From Parahoeflea alexandrii (GTDB lineage Bacteria > Pseudomonadota > Alphaproteobacteria > Rhizobiales > Rhizobiaceae): a DNA stretch of 64,000 nucleotides. Shown piece after piece: positions 34,627 to 43,678 of the stretch (positions are counted from its first letter, which is position 1; each line of letters opens with the position of its first letter). The stretch lies in NCBI RefSeq assembly GCF_024105735.1, contig NZ_JAAAML010000001.1, positions 1,435,809 to 1,499,808 on the forward strand, given 5' to 3'. A program made the translations under genes and the position numbers. The notes beneath the pieces were generated by a model. The model saw only the letters and a list, made by a program, of their open reading frames with translations, had not been told where the DNA came from and did not search any database.

Positions 34627-34965
34627 TTACCCGCGGCGGGACCGCCTGGTTTGCGCCAGGGCCTCAAGAACGGCAGCCTTGACGTCTTCGTCCTGGGCCA
34701 GCACGGCGTGGCTGAGCGTGTACAGGCGCTGTCTGGTGTCGTGCAGCTGGTCGAGCAGATCGAGAACCACCGGCAGAGTCTCTTCCTCGACATCCATGTC
34801 GTAGCGCAGCGTGCAGATCAGCCGGATCCGGGCGAACTGGATCTCGCTGAAGCTCGCGGTTCCCGACTGCTCTGCGACCTCGACAAGAGCGCCACGCATC
34901 CATCGCTCAAGATCGTCGCGATGAAGCTCGGGGATGAGCGCAATCACCTCTTCCAGGTTTTTCAT
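34627..34965 (-). CDS. cbpM: Chaperone modulator CbpM
   Basis: A 112-aa MerR-like helical protein that binds the J-domain of CbpA and blocks its stimulation of DnaK. The order [35 protein letters not shown] and [20 protein letters not shown] matches CbpM. The start overlaps the cbpA stop (ATGA), the usual cbpA-cbpM arrangement. Confidence 0.85.
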   Translation of the reverse strand: MKNLEEVIALIPELHRDDLERWMRGALVEVAEQSGTASFSEIQFARIRLICTLRYDMDVEEETLPVVLDLLDQLHDTRQRLYTLSHAVLAQDEDVKAAVLEALAQTRRSRRG

Positions 34966-35921
34966 GACAGCATCTCCTTGCGCGGATTTTGGGCTTGCCT
35001 GGGTGTCCAGCCTTCAAGGAACGCCGACAGCTCCGGCTCGTCGCCCTCGGGCAGAACCACCTTGAGGCTGACATAGAGATGACCTCTCACCCCGGTCTTG
35101 CGGTTCTTGATGCCGCGGTCCTTGAGCCTGAGCTTGGTTCCGGAATTCGATCCCTTCGGCACGGTCAGGCTGACATGGCCGGTCAGAGTCGGAACCTCGA
35201 TTTTTGCTCCCAGGACGGCTTCCTTCAGTGTCACCGGAACATCGAGATGAATGTTGTCATCCTTGCGCACGAAATGTGCATCGGGCTCGATGTGCAGCTC
35301 GATATAAGCGTCACCGGCAGGGCCGCCGCCATAGCCTTGCATGCCCTGGCCCTTCAGACGAAGGGTCTGGCGATCCTCGGCGCCCTCGGGGATCGTGACC
35401 TTGAGGGTCTTGCCGTCGGGAAGCTGCAGCGTGTTCACGCCGCCCCTGGCCGCGTCGAGAAAAGAAACCCGCAAGGTGTAGCTGACATCTTGTCCCGGCG
35501 CTTTCATCCCGGCCTGGCCTCGGCTGCGACCGCCGATACCGCCGCCCATACCGCCGCCCATGCCACCGCCCATGCCACCGAAAGCGCGGGCGAGAAACTC
35601 CTCGAGATCCTCGTTGCTGGCAAAGCCGTCCTGGCCGGCGTGGAAGCCCGAGGCCCGCGGGCCGGCATGGTCGCGATAATACTGCTGCTGGTACTGTTCG
35701 GCGCCCGAGGCATCGATCTCGCCGGCATCGAAACGGCGGCGGCGGTCCTTGTCCTTGAGAAATTCATGGGCCGCAGAAATCTCCTTGAACCTGGCCTCGG
35801 CCTGCTTGTCGTCGGGATGCAGGTCGGGATGGTACTTCTTGGCGAGCTTCTTGAAGGCAAGCTTGATCTCCTGATCGCTTGCCCCCTTTTTCAGCCCGAG
35901 GACCTCGTAGGGGTTCTTCAT
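34962..35921 (-). CDS. cbpA: DnaJ-type cochaperone CbpA
   Basis: A J-protein of 319 aa that activates DnaK. The J-domain has the HPD triad ([11 protein letters not shown], about residues 36-46), a G/F-rich linker with repeated GGMGGG (about 110-130), and two C-terminal substrate domains. There is no zinc-finger domain, which separates it from DnaJ. The ATG at 35921 with GGAG about 8 bases upstream is used. It is coupled to cbpM. Confidence 0.9.
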   Translation of the reverse strand: MKNPYEVLGLKKGASDQEIKLAFKKLAKKYHPDLHPDDKQAEARFKEISAAHEFLKDKDRRRRFDAGEIDASGAEQYQQQYYRDHAGPRASGFHAGQDGFASNEDLEEFLARAFGGMGGGMGGGMGGGIGGRSRGQAGMKAPGQDVSYTLRVSFLDAARGGVNTLQLPDGKTLKVTIPEGAEDRQTLRLKGQGMQGYGGGPAGDAYIELHIEPDAHFVRKDDNIHLDVPVTLKEAVLGAKIEVPTLTGHVSLTVPKGSNSGTKLRLKDRGIKNRKTGVRGHLYVSLKVVLPEGDEPELSAFLEGWTPRQAQNPRKEMLS

Positions 35922-36173
35922 GCGGTTCGCTCCAGCTTCAATCGGCAATCCTTGACATCATCGCGGCAGCGCGGCCATGGCTCTTGCATTGGACGGCCTT
36001 CCCGTCAGCATGTCGACCGACGCAAAGACGACCTGCACATCCTTGCTAGCATTGCCTGCAGGCGGGATGCATTGAGCCTGATCAAGCCGCTCCAGCTGCC
36101 GCTGCCAAGGTCGCTGTCTATGCGGCACAGATGGGAACGGCAGGGCTCGTTTTGAAGGGCAAGACTTAAATGG

Positions 36174-36201
36174 CCAGTCTTGAAGGACCAGTCTTGAAGA
36201 G
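36174..36201. repeat. Two-copy 14-bp tandem repeat
   Basis: CCAGTCTTGAAGGA and CCAGTCTTGAAGAG stand head to tail. A related inverted sequence (CAAGACTTAAATGG) lies just before, at 36160-36173. Together they look like local slippage. Confidence 0.6.
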
Positions 36202-36293
36202 CCGGGCCTGCCGCTCTTGCTGCGAACGCGGGGGCTCGTGTCGGACACAGCTAGCCACGTGCTCCGTCAGGCGATACCATCCGGCAAGTCCCG

Positions 36294-36341
36294 CCAGCAC
36301 AGGACCCAGAACAGGACTCAGCACAAGACCCAGCACAGGAC
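36294..36341. repeat. Four-copy 12-bp tandem repeat at the amine oxidase ribosome site
   Basis: Units are CCAGCACAGGAC, CCAGAACAGGAC, TCAGCACAAGAC and CCAGCACAGGAC. The last unit ends 7 bases before the ATG at 36349, so its AGGA acts as the ribosome-binding site. Earlier copies repeat the same AGGA-like core. Confidence 0.8.
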
Positions 36342-36348
36342 AACGCCC

Positions 36349-37704
36349 ATGATCTCGCGCCGTCACCTCCTCAAGACCGGGCTTCTTGGCACGGCTGTGC
36401 TGCCTCTGCTTGTGCCGCGGCGGTCGCGTGCCGCGATTGCCGATGTCGACGTCATCGTCATCGGCGCCGGGATCGCCGGGCTGGCGGCTGCCCGGCGCCT
36501 GGTCGACCTTGGCTACGAGACCATCGTACTGGAAGCGGATGCCATCGCCGGTGGACGGGTGAAGACGGACTGGTCGCTCGATGCGCCGTTCGAGGTCGGC
36601 GCGGGCTGGATTCACGGGCCTGACGGCAATCCGGTCTCGGCGCTTGCCGAGGCGGTGGATGCAGGGCCGTTCGTGACCGACGACGAGAGCTACCAGGTCT
36701 TTGCGGCCAATGGTGACCCGGTCTCTGCGGGTGACATCGAGGCGGGCTACCGGCGGCTCGAGAAGCTCTATGCGGCCATTGATGACGAGCTCGACGACGA
36801 CATGGCGCTTTCCAAGGCGATTTCGCGGATGGGGGGCAAGCTTAAGTCCGACCCCATACTCGGCTGGATGACGTCGGCCTATACCGAATTCTCCACCGGC
36901 GGACCGATCGAAAAGCTGTCCGCGTACTATTTCGATGAAGACGGTGTTTACCCGGGCGAAGACGTGGTGCTGACCAGGGGATATGACAGCATCGTCAAGC
37001 ACCTGGCGCGCGATCTGGATATCCGGCTGAACACAAGGGTCACCGCAATATCCTACGAGAAGGGCGAGGGGGCGCTGGTTTCCACAGATGCGGGAGAATT
37101 CGAATCCAGTTTCGTCATCTGTACGGTGCCGCTGGGGGTGCTGAAGGCTGGCGCGATCCGGTTCGATCCGCCGCTGCCGAAAGCCCACCGTCGCGGCATC
37201 GAGAGCATCGGCATGGGCAATGTGACGAAACTGGCGCTGAAGTTCGACGAAGCCTTCTGGCCCGACGATGTTCAGTATTTCGGACTGATGACCGAGACGC
37301 GGGGGCGCTGGAACTATTTTCTCAACTACCGCACCTTCAGCGAGGAGAACATCCTGCTGGGGCTGTGTGTCGGCGACTATGCCCGCAAGGTCGAGGCGAT
37401 GAGCGATGCAGACATGGTTGCCGATTGCATGGACGCCGTAAGGTCGATGTTCGGGGCCGGCTCCCCGGATCCTGTTGCGCATCTGGTCACCCGGTGGTCG
37501 ACCAACCCGAACAGCCTGGGCGCCTATTCCTACAGTGCGGTCGGCTCGAAGCCTGCGCATTTCGACAATCTGGCCACACCGATCGCCGATACCGTCCTGC
37601 TGGCCGGCGAACACACGAATTTCGAGTATCACGCCACCGTGCACGGCGCCTATCAGAGCGGCCTCAACGCGGCGCAGATCATCGAGGACCGGCTGGCTGG
37701 TTAG
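36349..37704 (+). CDS. Flavin amine oxidase with Tat signal
   Basis: An FAD-dependent oxidase of 451 aa. SRRHLLKTG at residues 3-11 with a following hydrophobic run is a twin-arginine signal, so it is exported folded. VIVIGAGIAGLAAARRL binds FAD, GAGWIHGPDGNP is the polyamine/monoamine oxidase segment, and the C-terminal LLAGEHTNFEYHATVHGAY closes the flavin site. The substrate is likely a polyamine or other primary amine. It is the only gene between the cbpA region and the racemase operon. Confidence 0.87.
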   Translation: MISRRHLLKTGLLGTAVLPLLVPRRSRAAIADVDVIVIGAGIAGLAAARRLVDLGYETIVLEADAIAGGRVKTDWSLDAPFEVGAGWIHGPDGNPVSALAEAVDAGPFVTDDESYQVFAANGDPVSAGDIEAGYRRLEKLYAAIDDELDDDMALSKAISRMGGKLKSDPILGWMTSAYTEFSTGGPIEKLSAYYFDEDGVYPGEDVVLTRGYDSIVKHLARDLDIRLNTRVTAISYEKGEGALVSTDAGEFESSFVICTVPLGVLKAGAIRFDPPLPKAHRRGIESIGMGNVTKLALKFDEAFWPDDVQYFGLMTETRGRWNYFLNYRTFSEENILLGLCVGDYARKVEAMSDADMVADCMDAVRSMFGAGSPDPVAHLVTRWSTNPNSLGAYSYSAVGSKPAHFDNLATPIADTVLLAGEHTNFEYHATVHGAYQSGLNAAQIIEDRLAG

Positions 37705-37740
37705 CTCTAGTCCCATGCGTGCGGGCAGAGGTTGCTGGTT

Positions 37741-38616
37741 TCAACCAAGCTCGAAGCTGGTGACGCCATAGATGCTGGCCCAGGGCAGCTCCGGGGCAGA
37801 CCCGCGATACATTCGGGCGGTTTCAAACACCGGGGTCAGGCCCGCGCTTTGAGCCATTCCCATCGCCTGATTGTTGGTCTCCGGCACATCGAGCGTGATT
37901 GATGCCCCGCGCTCGGCCTCTGCGCAGCAGGCTTTAAGCAACGCTTCGGCAGCGTGCCGGGTTTGCGCGAACAACGGCCCGATTTTGTAACCCTCGACAC
38001 ATTTGCGGATCGTCGCATAGCCGCTCAAAGCGCCGCTATCGAACGCCACAAGCGTTTTGCGGCCCGCCTCAGATGCTGCATAGATCCAGGCCTTGAGGAA
38101 ACCCGGCCTTGGCGAACCGAAACAGACCCGGTCGAGTGTTTCTATCTGGCCGGCATGTTGATCCAAAGCCGCTTCGACCGTCACCGCTGATCCCGGCAGT
38201 TCAGTCGGTATCGGCACGCCGGTGAAGCGGATGTTGCGGCCGACGAGCTGGAAGCCACTTTTCGTGTAGTTTTCCTGCTGTGCGACAACGCCGTCGAGCC
38301 CGACGGTGCGTTTGCCGAGATAGGCCATTCCCGCGCTCCAGGTAGCCATGCCGAAGCCTTTGCCCCGGGCATCGGGGTGAACGATGTAAAAGCCCAAAAA
38401 GCCCTGGGTCTCGCCATACTTCACCACTGAGATCGAGGACACTGGCCTGTCATTCGCATAGCCCAACAGGAAGCCGGACGTGTCGGCTGCGAAAAAAGCC
38501 TCGAGATCTGCAATGCCGGGGTTCCAGCCCTCATCGCGTGCCCAGCCTTTGGCCACCGCGAATGCCTCCGGCGTTGCACTGCGCACTCTAAACCCGCCCT
38601 GCGGTTCTGGATCCAT
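37741..38616 (-). CDS. Double GNAT-domain acetyltransferase
   Basis: A 291-aa protein with two acetyltransferase halves. The N-terminal GNAT has FYIVHPDARGKGFGMA, the acetyl-CoA loop (HPDARGKGFG). The C-terminal half (about 150-290) resembles the YitH/HolE4-type second domain. It is the last gene of the ABC/racemase operon, 2 bases after the racemase stop. The acceptor is unknown; an amino compound imported by the transporter would fit. Confidence 0.75.
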   Translation of the reverse strand: MDPEPQGGFRVRSATPEAFAVAKGWARDEGWNPGIADLEAFFAADTSGFLLGYANDRPVSSISVVKYGETQGFLGFYIVHPDARGKGFGMATWSAGMAYLGKRTVGLDGVVAQQENYTKSGFQLVGRNIRFTGVPIPTELPGSAVTVEAALDQHAGQIETLDRVCFGSPRPGFLKAWIYAASEAGRKTLVAFDSGALSGYATIRKCVEGYKIGPLFAQTRHAAEALLKACCAEAERGASITLDVPETNNQAMGMAQSAGLTPVFETARMYRGSAPELPWASIYGVTSFELG

Positions 38617-38618
38617 GA

Positions 38619-39299
38619 TCAGGCCATATCCGTCTTTGCCATCCGCGCGGTGACCTCACGTTCACACCAGGCAACCGCCGCGCTGACACCTTCAATAACC
38701 GGCAGAGAATAGGTGTTTTCGAGGATCAGCGCCATATCCGCCATGCCGGCGCATCCCAGCACGATGGAGCCGCACCGATCCGTCCTGATCGCATCCGCGA
38801 TTTCAGCGCCGATGCGGGCCAGCGCCCGATCAGGGTGCTGTTCGAGATCGAGAACCGGAATTTCGCTGGCGCGAACACGGGCGCACTGGGGCAACAGGCC
38901 GTAGGCTCTGATGTTGTGCTCCAGCACCGGAATGGAGACCGCAAGGGTTGTGACCACCGAGAATGGCGTGGCCTTTTCGGCCGCCAGCAAGTAGGCCGCT
39001 TCTCCGATCCCGGTCAGCGGCACCTCGCAGCGGGCGCGCAATTCGCACAGTCCGGTGTCATCAAAGCAGGCGATGATGACCGCATCAAAGGAATGCCCGG
39101 CGCTCATGTGCCTGTCGAAGACGGCGTAGAGGCCGGGAAGTGCAGCTTCGCCGTCTTCGGCTCCCTGGATGGAGGCCGGACCCTGGTCTGGATTGACTGC
39201 AAGGATGGTCGTTCCGGCTGAAGCGGCCTTTGCCGCGGCTGTTCCAATGGCCTCGGTCATGGTGGTCGTGGTGTTGGGATTGATGATCAGGATTCGCAT
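38619..39299 (-). CDS. Asp/Glu/hydantoin racemase-family protein
   Basis: A 226-aa protein. INPNTTTTMTEAI at residues 6-18 and the paired cysteines of DAVIIACFDDTGL and SIVLGCAGMADMAL are the hallmark of this racemase family, in which the two Cys act as acid and base. LPVIEGVSAAVAW follows as usual. Hydantoin racemase is a good candidate, though many relatives have unknown substrates. It lies inside a transporter operon, between the second permease and the GNAT gene. Confidence 0.83.
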   Translation of the reverse strand: MRILIINPNTTTTMTEAIGTAAAKAASAGTTILAVNPDQGPASIQGAEDGEAALPGLYAVFDRHMSAGHSFDAVIIACFDDTGLCELRARCEVPLTGIGEAAYLLAAEKATPFSVVTTLAVSIPVLEHNIRAYGLLPQCARVRASEIPVLDLEQHPDRALARIGAEIADAIRTDRCGSIVLGCAGMADMALILENTYSLPVIEGVSAAVAWCEREVTARMAKTDMA

Positions 39300-39305
39300 G
39301 GCTGG

Positions 39306-40148
39306 TTACACAAGACCGTTTCCGGAATCATTTCCGCTGCTGGCGCGCCTGCGGTTGAGCACCCAGGCGCTCAGAATGAAAACGGCAATGACAACAAGCG
39401 AGAAAACCGTCGTCAGCGTGCCGAGCGCATAGAGCACCGGCGAGGTGACGTTGGTGGTCATGCCGAAGATCTCGAGCGGCAGGGTATTGTAGGACCCAGC
39501 AGTGAGGAGTGTGCGGGCAAACTCGTCATAGGAAAGGGTGAAGCCGAACAGGGCGACGCCGATCAGGCTCGGGGCGATGATCGGCAGCACCACATGGCGG
39601 ATCGTCTGCCATGACGTCGCGCCGAGATCCCGGGCGGCTTCCTCGTAGGTCTTGTCGAAGCGGTTGAACACCGCGAACATGATCAACAGCCCGAACGGCA
39701 GGGTCCATGTCAGTTGCGAACCGAAGCCCGAGGTTGTCCAGTGCACGTCGAGATCCAGCTGGTTGAAGATCAGGCCAACGCCGAGCGAAATCAGGATCGA
39801 GGGAATGATCAGGCTGGTGATGACCATATAGAACAGCACGCCGGAGCCGAGGAAGCGCTTGCGGAAGGCGAGACCGCCCATCACGGAAACAACAACGGTG
39901 GTGACCATCACCATCAGACCAAGCCCCAGCGACCGCCGGAACGAGCCCCAGATGTCGCCCACGGCCTGCTGCTCGAACAGATCGTAAAACCAGTGCAGCG
40001 AGACACCATTCATCGGAAACGTCAGTCCGCCCTTGGGGCCTTGAAACGAGAGAATGGCGATGGTGATCGTCGGGCCGTAGAGAAACAGGATGAAGAGGGC
40101 GAAGAAAGCCGCCAGCACATAAAATGATCGACCGCGCTGTTCCGACAT
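39306..40148 (-). CDS. ABC transporter permease (PotC-like)
   Basis: An inner-membrane permease of 280 aa with six hydrophobic segments. EEAARDLGATSWQTIRHVVLPIIAP is its coupling loop (20 or fewer residues seen as YEEAARDLGATSWQTIRHV). It pairs with the PotB-like permease one base upstream. Spermidine/putrescine-class permeases take up polyamines, opines and related amino compounds. Confidence 0.88.
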   Translation of the reverse strand: MSEQRGRSFYVLAAFFALFILFLYGPTITIAILSFQGPKGGLTFPMNGVSLHWFYDLFEQQAVGDIWGSFRRSLGLGLMVMVTTVVVSVMGGLAFRKRFLGSGVLFYMVITSLIIPSILISLGVGLIFNQLDLDVHWTTSGFGSQLTWTLPFGLLIMFAVFNRFDKTYEEAARDLGATSWQTIRHVVLPIIAPSLIGVALFGFTLSYDEFARTLLTAGSYNTLPLEIFGMTTNVTSPVLYALGTLTTVFSLVVIAVFILSAWVLNRRRASSGNDSGNGLV

Positions 40149-40149
40149 A

Positions 40150-41016
40150 TCAGAGCTCCTTCCGGATGTTGACGAAGCGCAGCATGATGCCGATCACGAT
40201 CAGCACGGTGATCAGCAGCACAACGGAAGTGGCGGCGGCGGACGGATATCGCAGAAGGGCCACGTCATTGGAGATGAGGCGGCCGACATTGGCCGATTGC
40301 GACCCGCTCATGAACCGCACGGTGATGAAATCGCCCATCACCAGCGTGACCACGAAGATCGAGCCGATCATGATTCCGGGCTTGGTCAGCGGCAGGATGA
40401 CATTGGTCAGCGTCTGAAACCCGGTGGCGCCGGCATCGCGGGCAGCTTCCAGCAGCGATTTGTCGATGCGCATCATGGTGTTGAAGATCGGGACCACCAT
40501 GAACAGCGTGTAGAGATGGACAAAGGCCAGCACCACGGCGAAGTCGGAAAACAGCAGCCATTCCAGGGGCTCGTCGATGATGCCCATCGAGATCAGCGTC
40601 TGATTGGCGATGCCGTTGCGGCCGAGAAACGGCACCCAGGAGATCATTCGGATGATGTTGGATGTCAGAAACGGCACCGTGCACACCAGGAACAGCACGA
40701 TCTGCCAGGTCTGGGTGCGGATATGGAAGGCGAGAAAATAGGCAACCGTGAAACCGATCGCCAGGCACAACGCCCAGGAGATGAGAGTGAACATGAAGGT
40801 CTTGAGAAAGACCGAGTAGGTCACCGCCGAGCCGAACAGGAACTGGTAATTGTCGAGTTTGAAGGCCGGATAGATCGAGAATTCCGTGGCGCCCCAGAAG
40901 CTGACCACGACAATCATGGCGATCGGCAGCACCAGGAAAAGCGCGAGCACGAGGGCCAGCGGCGACGCCATCAGCCAGCCGGTCAGATCATTGGAAATGG
41001 ATCGCTTGGAAGACAT
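40150..41016 (-). CDS. ABC transporter permease (PotB-like)
   Basis: An inner-membrane permease of 288 aa. LEAARDAGATGFQTLTNV is the coupling loop; six hydrophobic segments are seen, the first in PLALVLALFLVLPIAMIVVV. It follows the binding-protein gene by 72 bases and forms a heterodimer with the next permease. Confidence 0.88.
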   Translation of the reverse strand: MSSKRSISNDLTGWLMASPLALVLALFLVLPIAMIVVVSFWGATEFSIYPAFKLDNYQFLFGSAVTYSVFLKTFMFTLISWALCLAIGFTVAYFLAFHIRTQTWQIVLFLVCTVPFLTSNIIRMISWVPFLGRNGIANQTLISMGIIDEPLEWLLFSDFAVVLAFVHLYTLFMVVPIFNTMMRIDKSLLEAARDAGATGFQTLTNVILPLTKPGIMIGSIFVVTLVMGDFITVRFMSGSQSANVGRLISNDVALLRYPSAAATSVVLLITVLIVIGIMLRFVNIRKEL

Positions 41017-41088
41017 TGATCACCTGACATTCGGGGGATGAAACCCCGCGCCGGAAATAGGCGCGGGGAGTTGCCATACCGGCTGGCG

Positions 41089-42381
41089 TCAGGCGGCGAT
41101 GAACTCGTTCCACTTGCCGACCATGTACTGGTTTTCGTCCATGACGGCGTTCCAGCAGGCAACGGCGCCCATGCGGGCCTCGTAGGAGCCGCCGTCGCGA
41201 ACGTCGCCGGCAGCGGCCAGCTTGTCGCCGGTCGGGCTGGTGATGTCCCCTGTCGCGGGCTTGCCTTCGTACCAGTAGCCCCACTCGTTCTCGGACATGA
41301 ACAGTTTCGAGGTTTCCGGAACGGCCGAGTAGTAGCCCTGACGCATGAGGTAACCGCCGACCCAGCCAGAGAGGTACCAGTTGATGTATTCATAGGCGGC
41401 TTCGAGCTCGAGGCCCGAGAGGTTGGCTGACAGGCCGATGCCGCCGCCCCAGGAGCGGTAGCCTTCCTTCAGCGGCTGATAGACACACTCGATGCCTTTG
41501 GCCTTCACCGCCGTGATTGCGGGCGACCACATCGACTGAATGACGACTTCGCCCGACGCCATCAGGTTGACGCTCTCGTCGAAGCTCTTCCAGAAGGCGC
41601 GGAACTGGCCGGCCTTCTTGGCCTCGGTGAAGATGGCGATGGTCTTGTCGATCTCTTCGCGGGTCATGTTGCCCTTGTCGGCATACTTGATCTCGCCCAT
41701 GGCCTCGCAGACCATGGCCATATCCATGATGCCGATCGACGAGATGTCGAGGATCGAGGCCTTGCCCTTGAACTCGGGGTTCAGGAGCTCGGCCCAGGTG
41801 TCGATCGGGCGGCCGATCAGGTCCGGACGGATCCCCAGCGTATCGGCATTGTAGATTGTCGGGATCAGCGTCATCCAGCCGGTGACGTCCTTGGCGAAGG
41901 CTGTGCCGTCCTTGCCGTCGACAAAGCCGACCGTGCTCGGTGCGGTGCCCTGGGCAACGGTGCTCTCGGGCGTCAGCTTGCCGGTGGTGAAGATTGGCGC
42001 GATCTTGTCGAAATTCTTGATCTTGGACGTATCCATCGCCTGAAGGTTGCCTGTCGGCCAGACCTTCTTGCAGATCCAGTACTCGATGTCGGCAATGTCG
42101 AAGCTCTTTGGCTGGGTGGCGGCGCGCTGGGTCACGCTGTCGGAATCAAGCGCGGTCATTTCCAGGGTGAAGCCCAGGTCTTCCTTTACCTTGATGGCGA
42201 CGTCGTTGAGGTTGGACACGCCGGTGCCGAACTGGCGGAGCGTCACGTCCTTGATGTTCTGCGCCCAGATTGTCGGAAACCCGGTCACAACACCCGAGCC
42301 GATTGCGGCACCCGCAACGGCGGCGGTGCCCTTGAGCACTGAACGTCGGCTGATGGATTTGGAGTTTGGCGTCTCGGTCAT
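41089..42381 (-). CDS. Tat-exported ABC solute-binding protein (PotD/PotF-like)
   Basis: A 430-aa periplasmic protein. SISRRSVLKGTAAVAGAA at residues 8-25 is a twin-arginine signal, so it is exported folded. The mature protein shows the type II binding-protein pattern of spermidine- and opine-type proteins (VTLRQFGTGVSNLNDVAI; SFDIADIEYWICKKVWPT). ATG 42381 is preferred over the one two codons earlier because AAGGAG stands seven bases before it. The ligand is not readable; the racemase and GNAT in the operon suggest an amino acid derivative. Confidence 0.85.
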   Translation of the reverse strand: MTETPNSKSISRRSVLKGTAAVAGAAIGSGVVTGFPTIWAQNIKDVTLRQFGTGVSNLNDVAIKVKEDLGFTLEMTALDSDSVTQRAATQPKSFDIADIEYWICKKVWPTGNLQAMDTSKIKNFDKIAPIFTTGKLTPESTVAQGTAPSTVGFVDGKDGTAFAKDVTGWMTLIPTIYNADTLGIRPDLIGRPIDTWAELLNPEFKGKASILDISSIGIMDMAMVCEAMGEIKYADKGNMTREEIDKTIAIFTEAKKAGQFRAFWKSFDESVNLMASGEVVIQSMWSPAITAVKAKGIECVYQPLKEGYRSWGGGIGLSANLSGLELEAAYEYINWYLSGWVGGYLMRQGYYSAVPETSKLFMSENEWGYWYEGKPATGDITSPTGDKLAAAGDVRDGGSYEARMGAVACWNAVMDENQYMVGKWNEFIAA

Positions 42382-42430
42382 GTTCATTCTCCTTGCTGGT
42401 GATTGGCATGTTGGTGGTGGTTGGTAAGGG

Positions 42431-43435
42431 TCAGCTCGCCAGGCGGTGTGTGTCGCCGGGCTTCCAGTTGAGAAAGACCGTCTGGCCAATCTCCAAAGGT
42501 TCTTGGGAAAAGAGGGCATCGGAAATGGTGACGCTTATCGGGCTTGACGCTTGCGTCGCATCGGCTTCGTCGAGGCCGACGGAGAAGGTGGTGCCCAGAT
42601 ACTCGATCTCGCGGACGACAGCGGAGAGCCCGGCGCCGTCCTTCGAGCTGGTCTTGCTGATCTGGACCTTGTCCGCGCGGATGGCGAGATAGGATTGGCC
42701 ATCGCGCATCACGTTGTGTCCGCCCATGAACTGGGCCACGAACTGCGTCTGCGGCTTGTTGAACACGTCCTGGGCGCTGCCGACCTGTTCGATCCGGCCT
42801 TTGTTCATGACAATGACCTGGTCGGCAAGGGACAGCGCCTCGTCCTGGGAATGGGTGACGTGAATGAAGGAAATCCCCAGCTCACGCTGCAACCGCTTGA
42901 GCTCGGAGCGCATGCGCAGCCGCAGGAATGGATCGAGTGCAGACAAGGGCTCGTCAAGCAGCAGGATAGATGGATTGGTGATCAGCGCCCGGGCAAGCGC
43001 CACGCGCTGCTGCTGACCGCCCGAGAGTTGCGCCGGCAGTCGAGCGGCAAAGCCCACCATGTCCACAAGTTCCAGAAGCTTCATCGCCTCGACGTGACGC
43101 GCGGATTTCTCTACGCCCTTCATCTTCAGGCTGAAGGCCACATTGTCGGCGACGCTGAGATGCGGGAACAGCGCATAATTCTGAAACATCATCGCGGTGC
43201 CGCGGCCGGCCGGCGGCAGATCGGTGATGTTCTTGCCACCCAGCAGAATGTCACCCCGGGTGACGGTTTCATGCCCGGCGATCATCCGCAGGGTGGATGA
43301 CTTTCCACAACCCGAGGGCCCCAGAAGGCAGGTGTAGGACGTTCCGGGAATCCTTAATGTGATGTCGTCGACGGCAATCGATTGCCCATAGGATTTTGTT
43401 ATCGAGATCAGCTCTGCTGCGGATTTGTCCATCAT
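42431..43435 (-). CDS. ABC transporter ATP-binding protein (PotA-like)
   Basis: An ATPase of 334 aa. Walker A is GPSGCGKSS, signature LSGGQQQRVALARAL, Walker B ILLLDEPLSALDP, switch His HVTHSQDEA, and a C-terminal TOBE-like regulatory domain. It leads the operon (ATPase, binding protein, two permeases, racemase, GNAT). ATG 43435 or 43432 both fit a nearby AAGGA site. Confidence 0.88.
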   Translation of the reverse strand: MMDKSAAELISITKSYGQSIAVDDITLRIPGTSYTCLLGPSGCGKSSTLRMIAGHETVTRGDILLGGKNITDLPPAGRGTAMMFQNYALFPHLSVADNVAFSLKMKGVEKSARHVEAMKLLELVDMVGFAARLPAQLSGGQQQRVALARALITNPSILLLDEPLSALDPFLRLRMRSELKRLQRELGISFIHVTHSQDEALSLADQVIVMNKGRIEQVGSAQDVFNKPQTQFVAQFMGGHNVMRDGQSYLAIRADKVQISKTSSKDGAGLSAVVREIEYLGTTFSVGLDEADATQASSPISVTISDALFSQEPLEIGQTVFLNWKPGDTHRLAS

Positions 43436-43575
43436 GGTCTGGTTCCTTGCCTTCCACACAGGGTGAGCAAGCGCCGTGCCAGACTCGCGGAATTTTCAAG
43501 TCATTGATTTCTTGAACTATAATTTTGTGCGTCCGACGCACGTTTCATCGTCTGCCTAAATTGTAGCCAATATTT

Positions 43576-43607
43576 TATACAATATGATTAATTATCGTAT
43601 ACAATAT
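43576..43607. promoter_or_regulatory. Direct repeats in the GntR/ABC divergent promoter
   Basis: TATACAATAT occurs twice (43576-43585 and 43598-43607), 22 bases apart, about two helical turns. The surrounding sequence is very AT-rich. Position in the 243-base divergent gap makes it a candidate GntR site or overlapping promoter elements. Confidence 0.45.
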
Positions 43608-43678
43608 TGCATTGCCAAATCGGGCGGCAAATTCTATGAACACAGGTCAAGAACTTCAGCTCTTTCAGGCATTCAGCG

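Larger units (their letters stand above)
35922..36348. other. Divergent region between cbpA and the amine oxidase; no gene seen
   Basis: The 427 bases hold two small tandem repeats (36174 and 36294, listed separately) and a weak FNR-like dyad TTGAGCCTGATCAA (36072-36085). No coding region is supported; short frames overlap the repeats. Confidence 0.5.

Noticed and set aside
36072-36085. TTGAGCCTGATCAA upstream of cbpA as an FNR box
   Set aside because: It has G where the consensus needs T or C, lies 150 bases from the gene, and the region is repeat-rich; kept only as a weak note.
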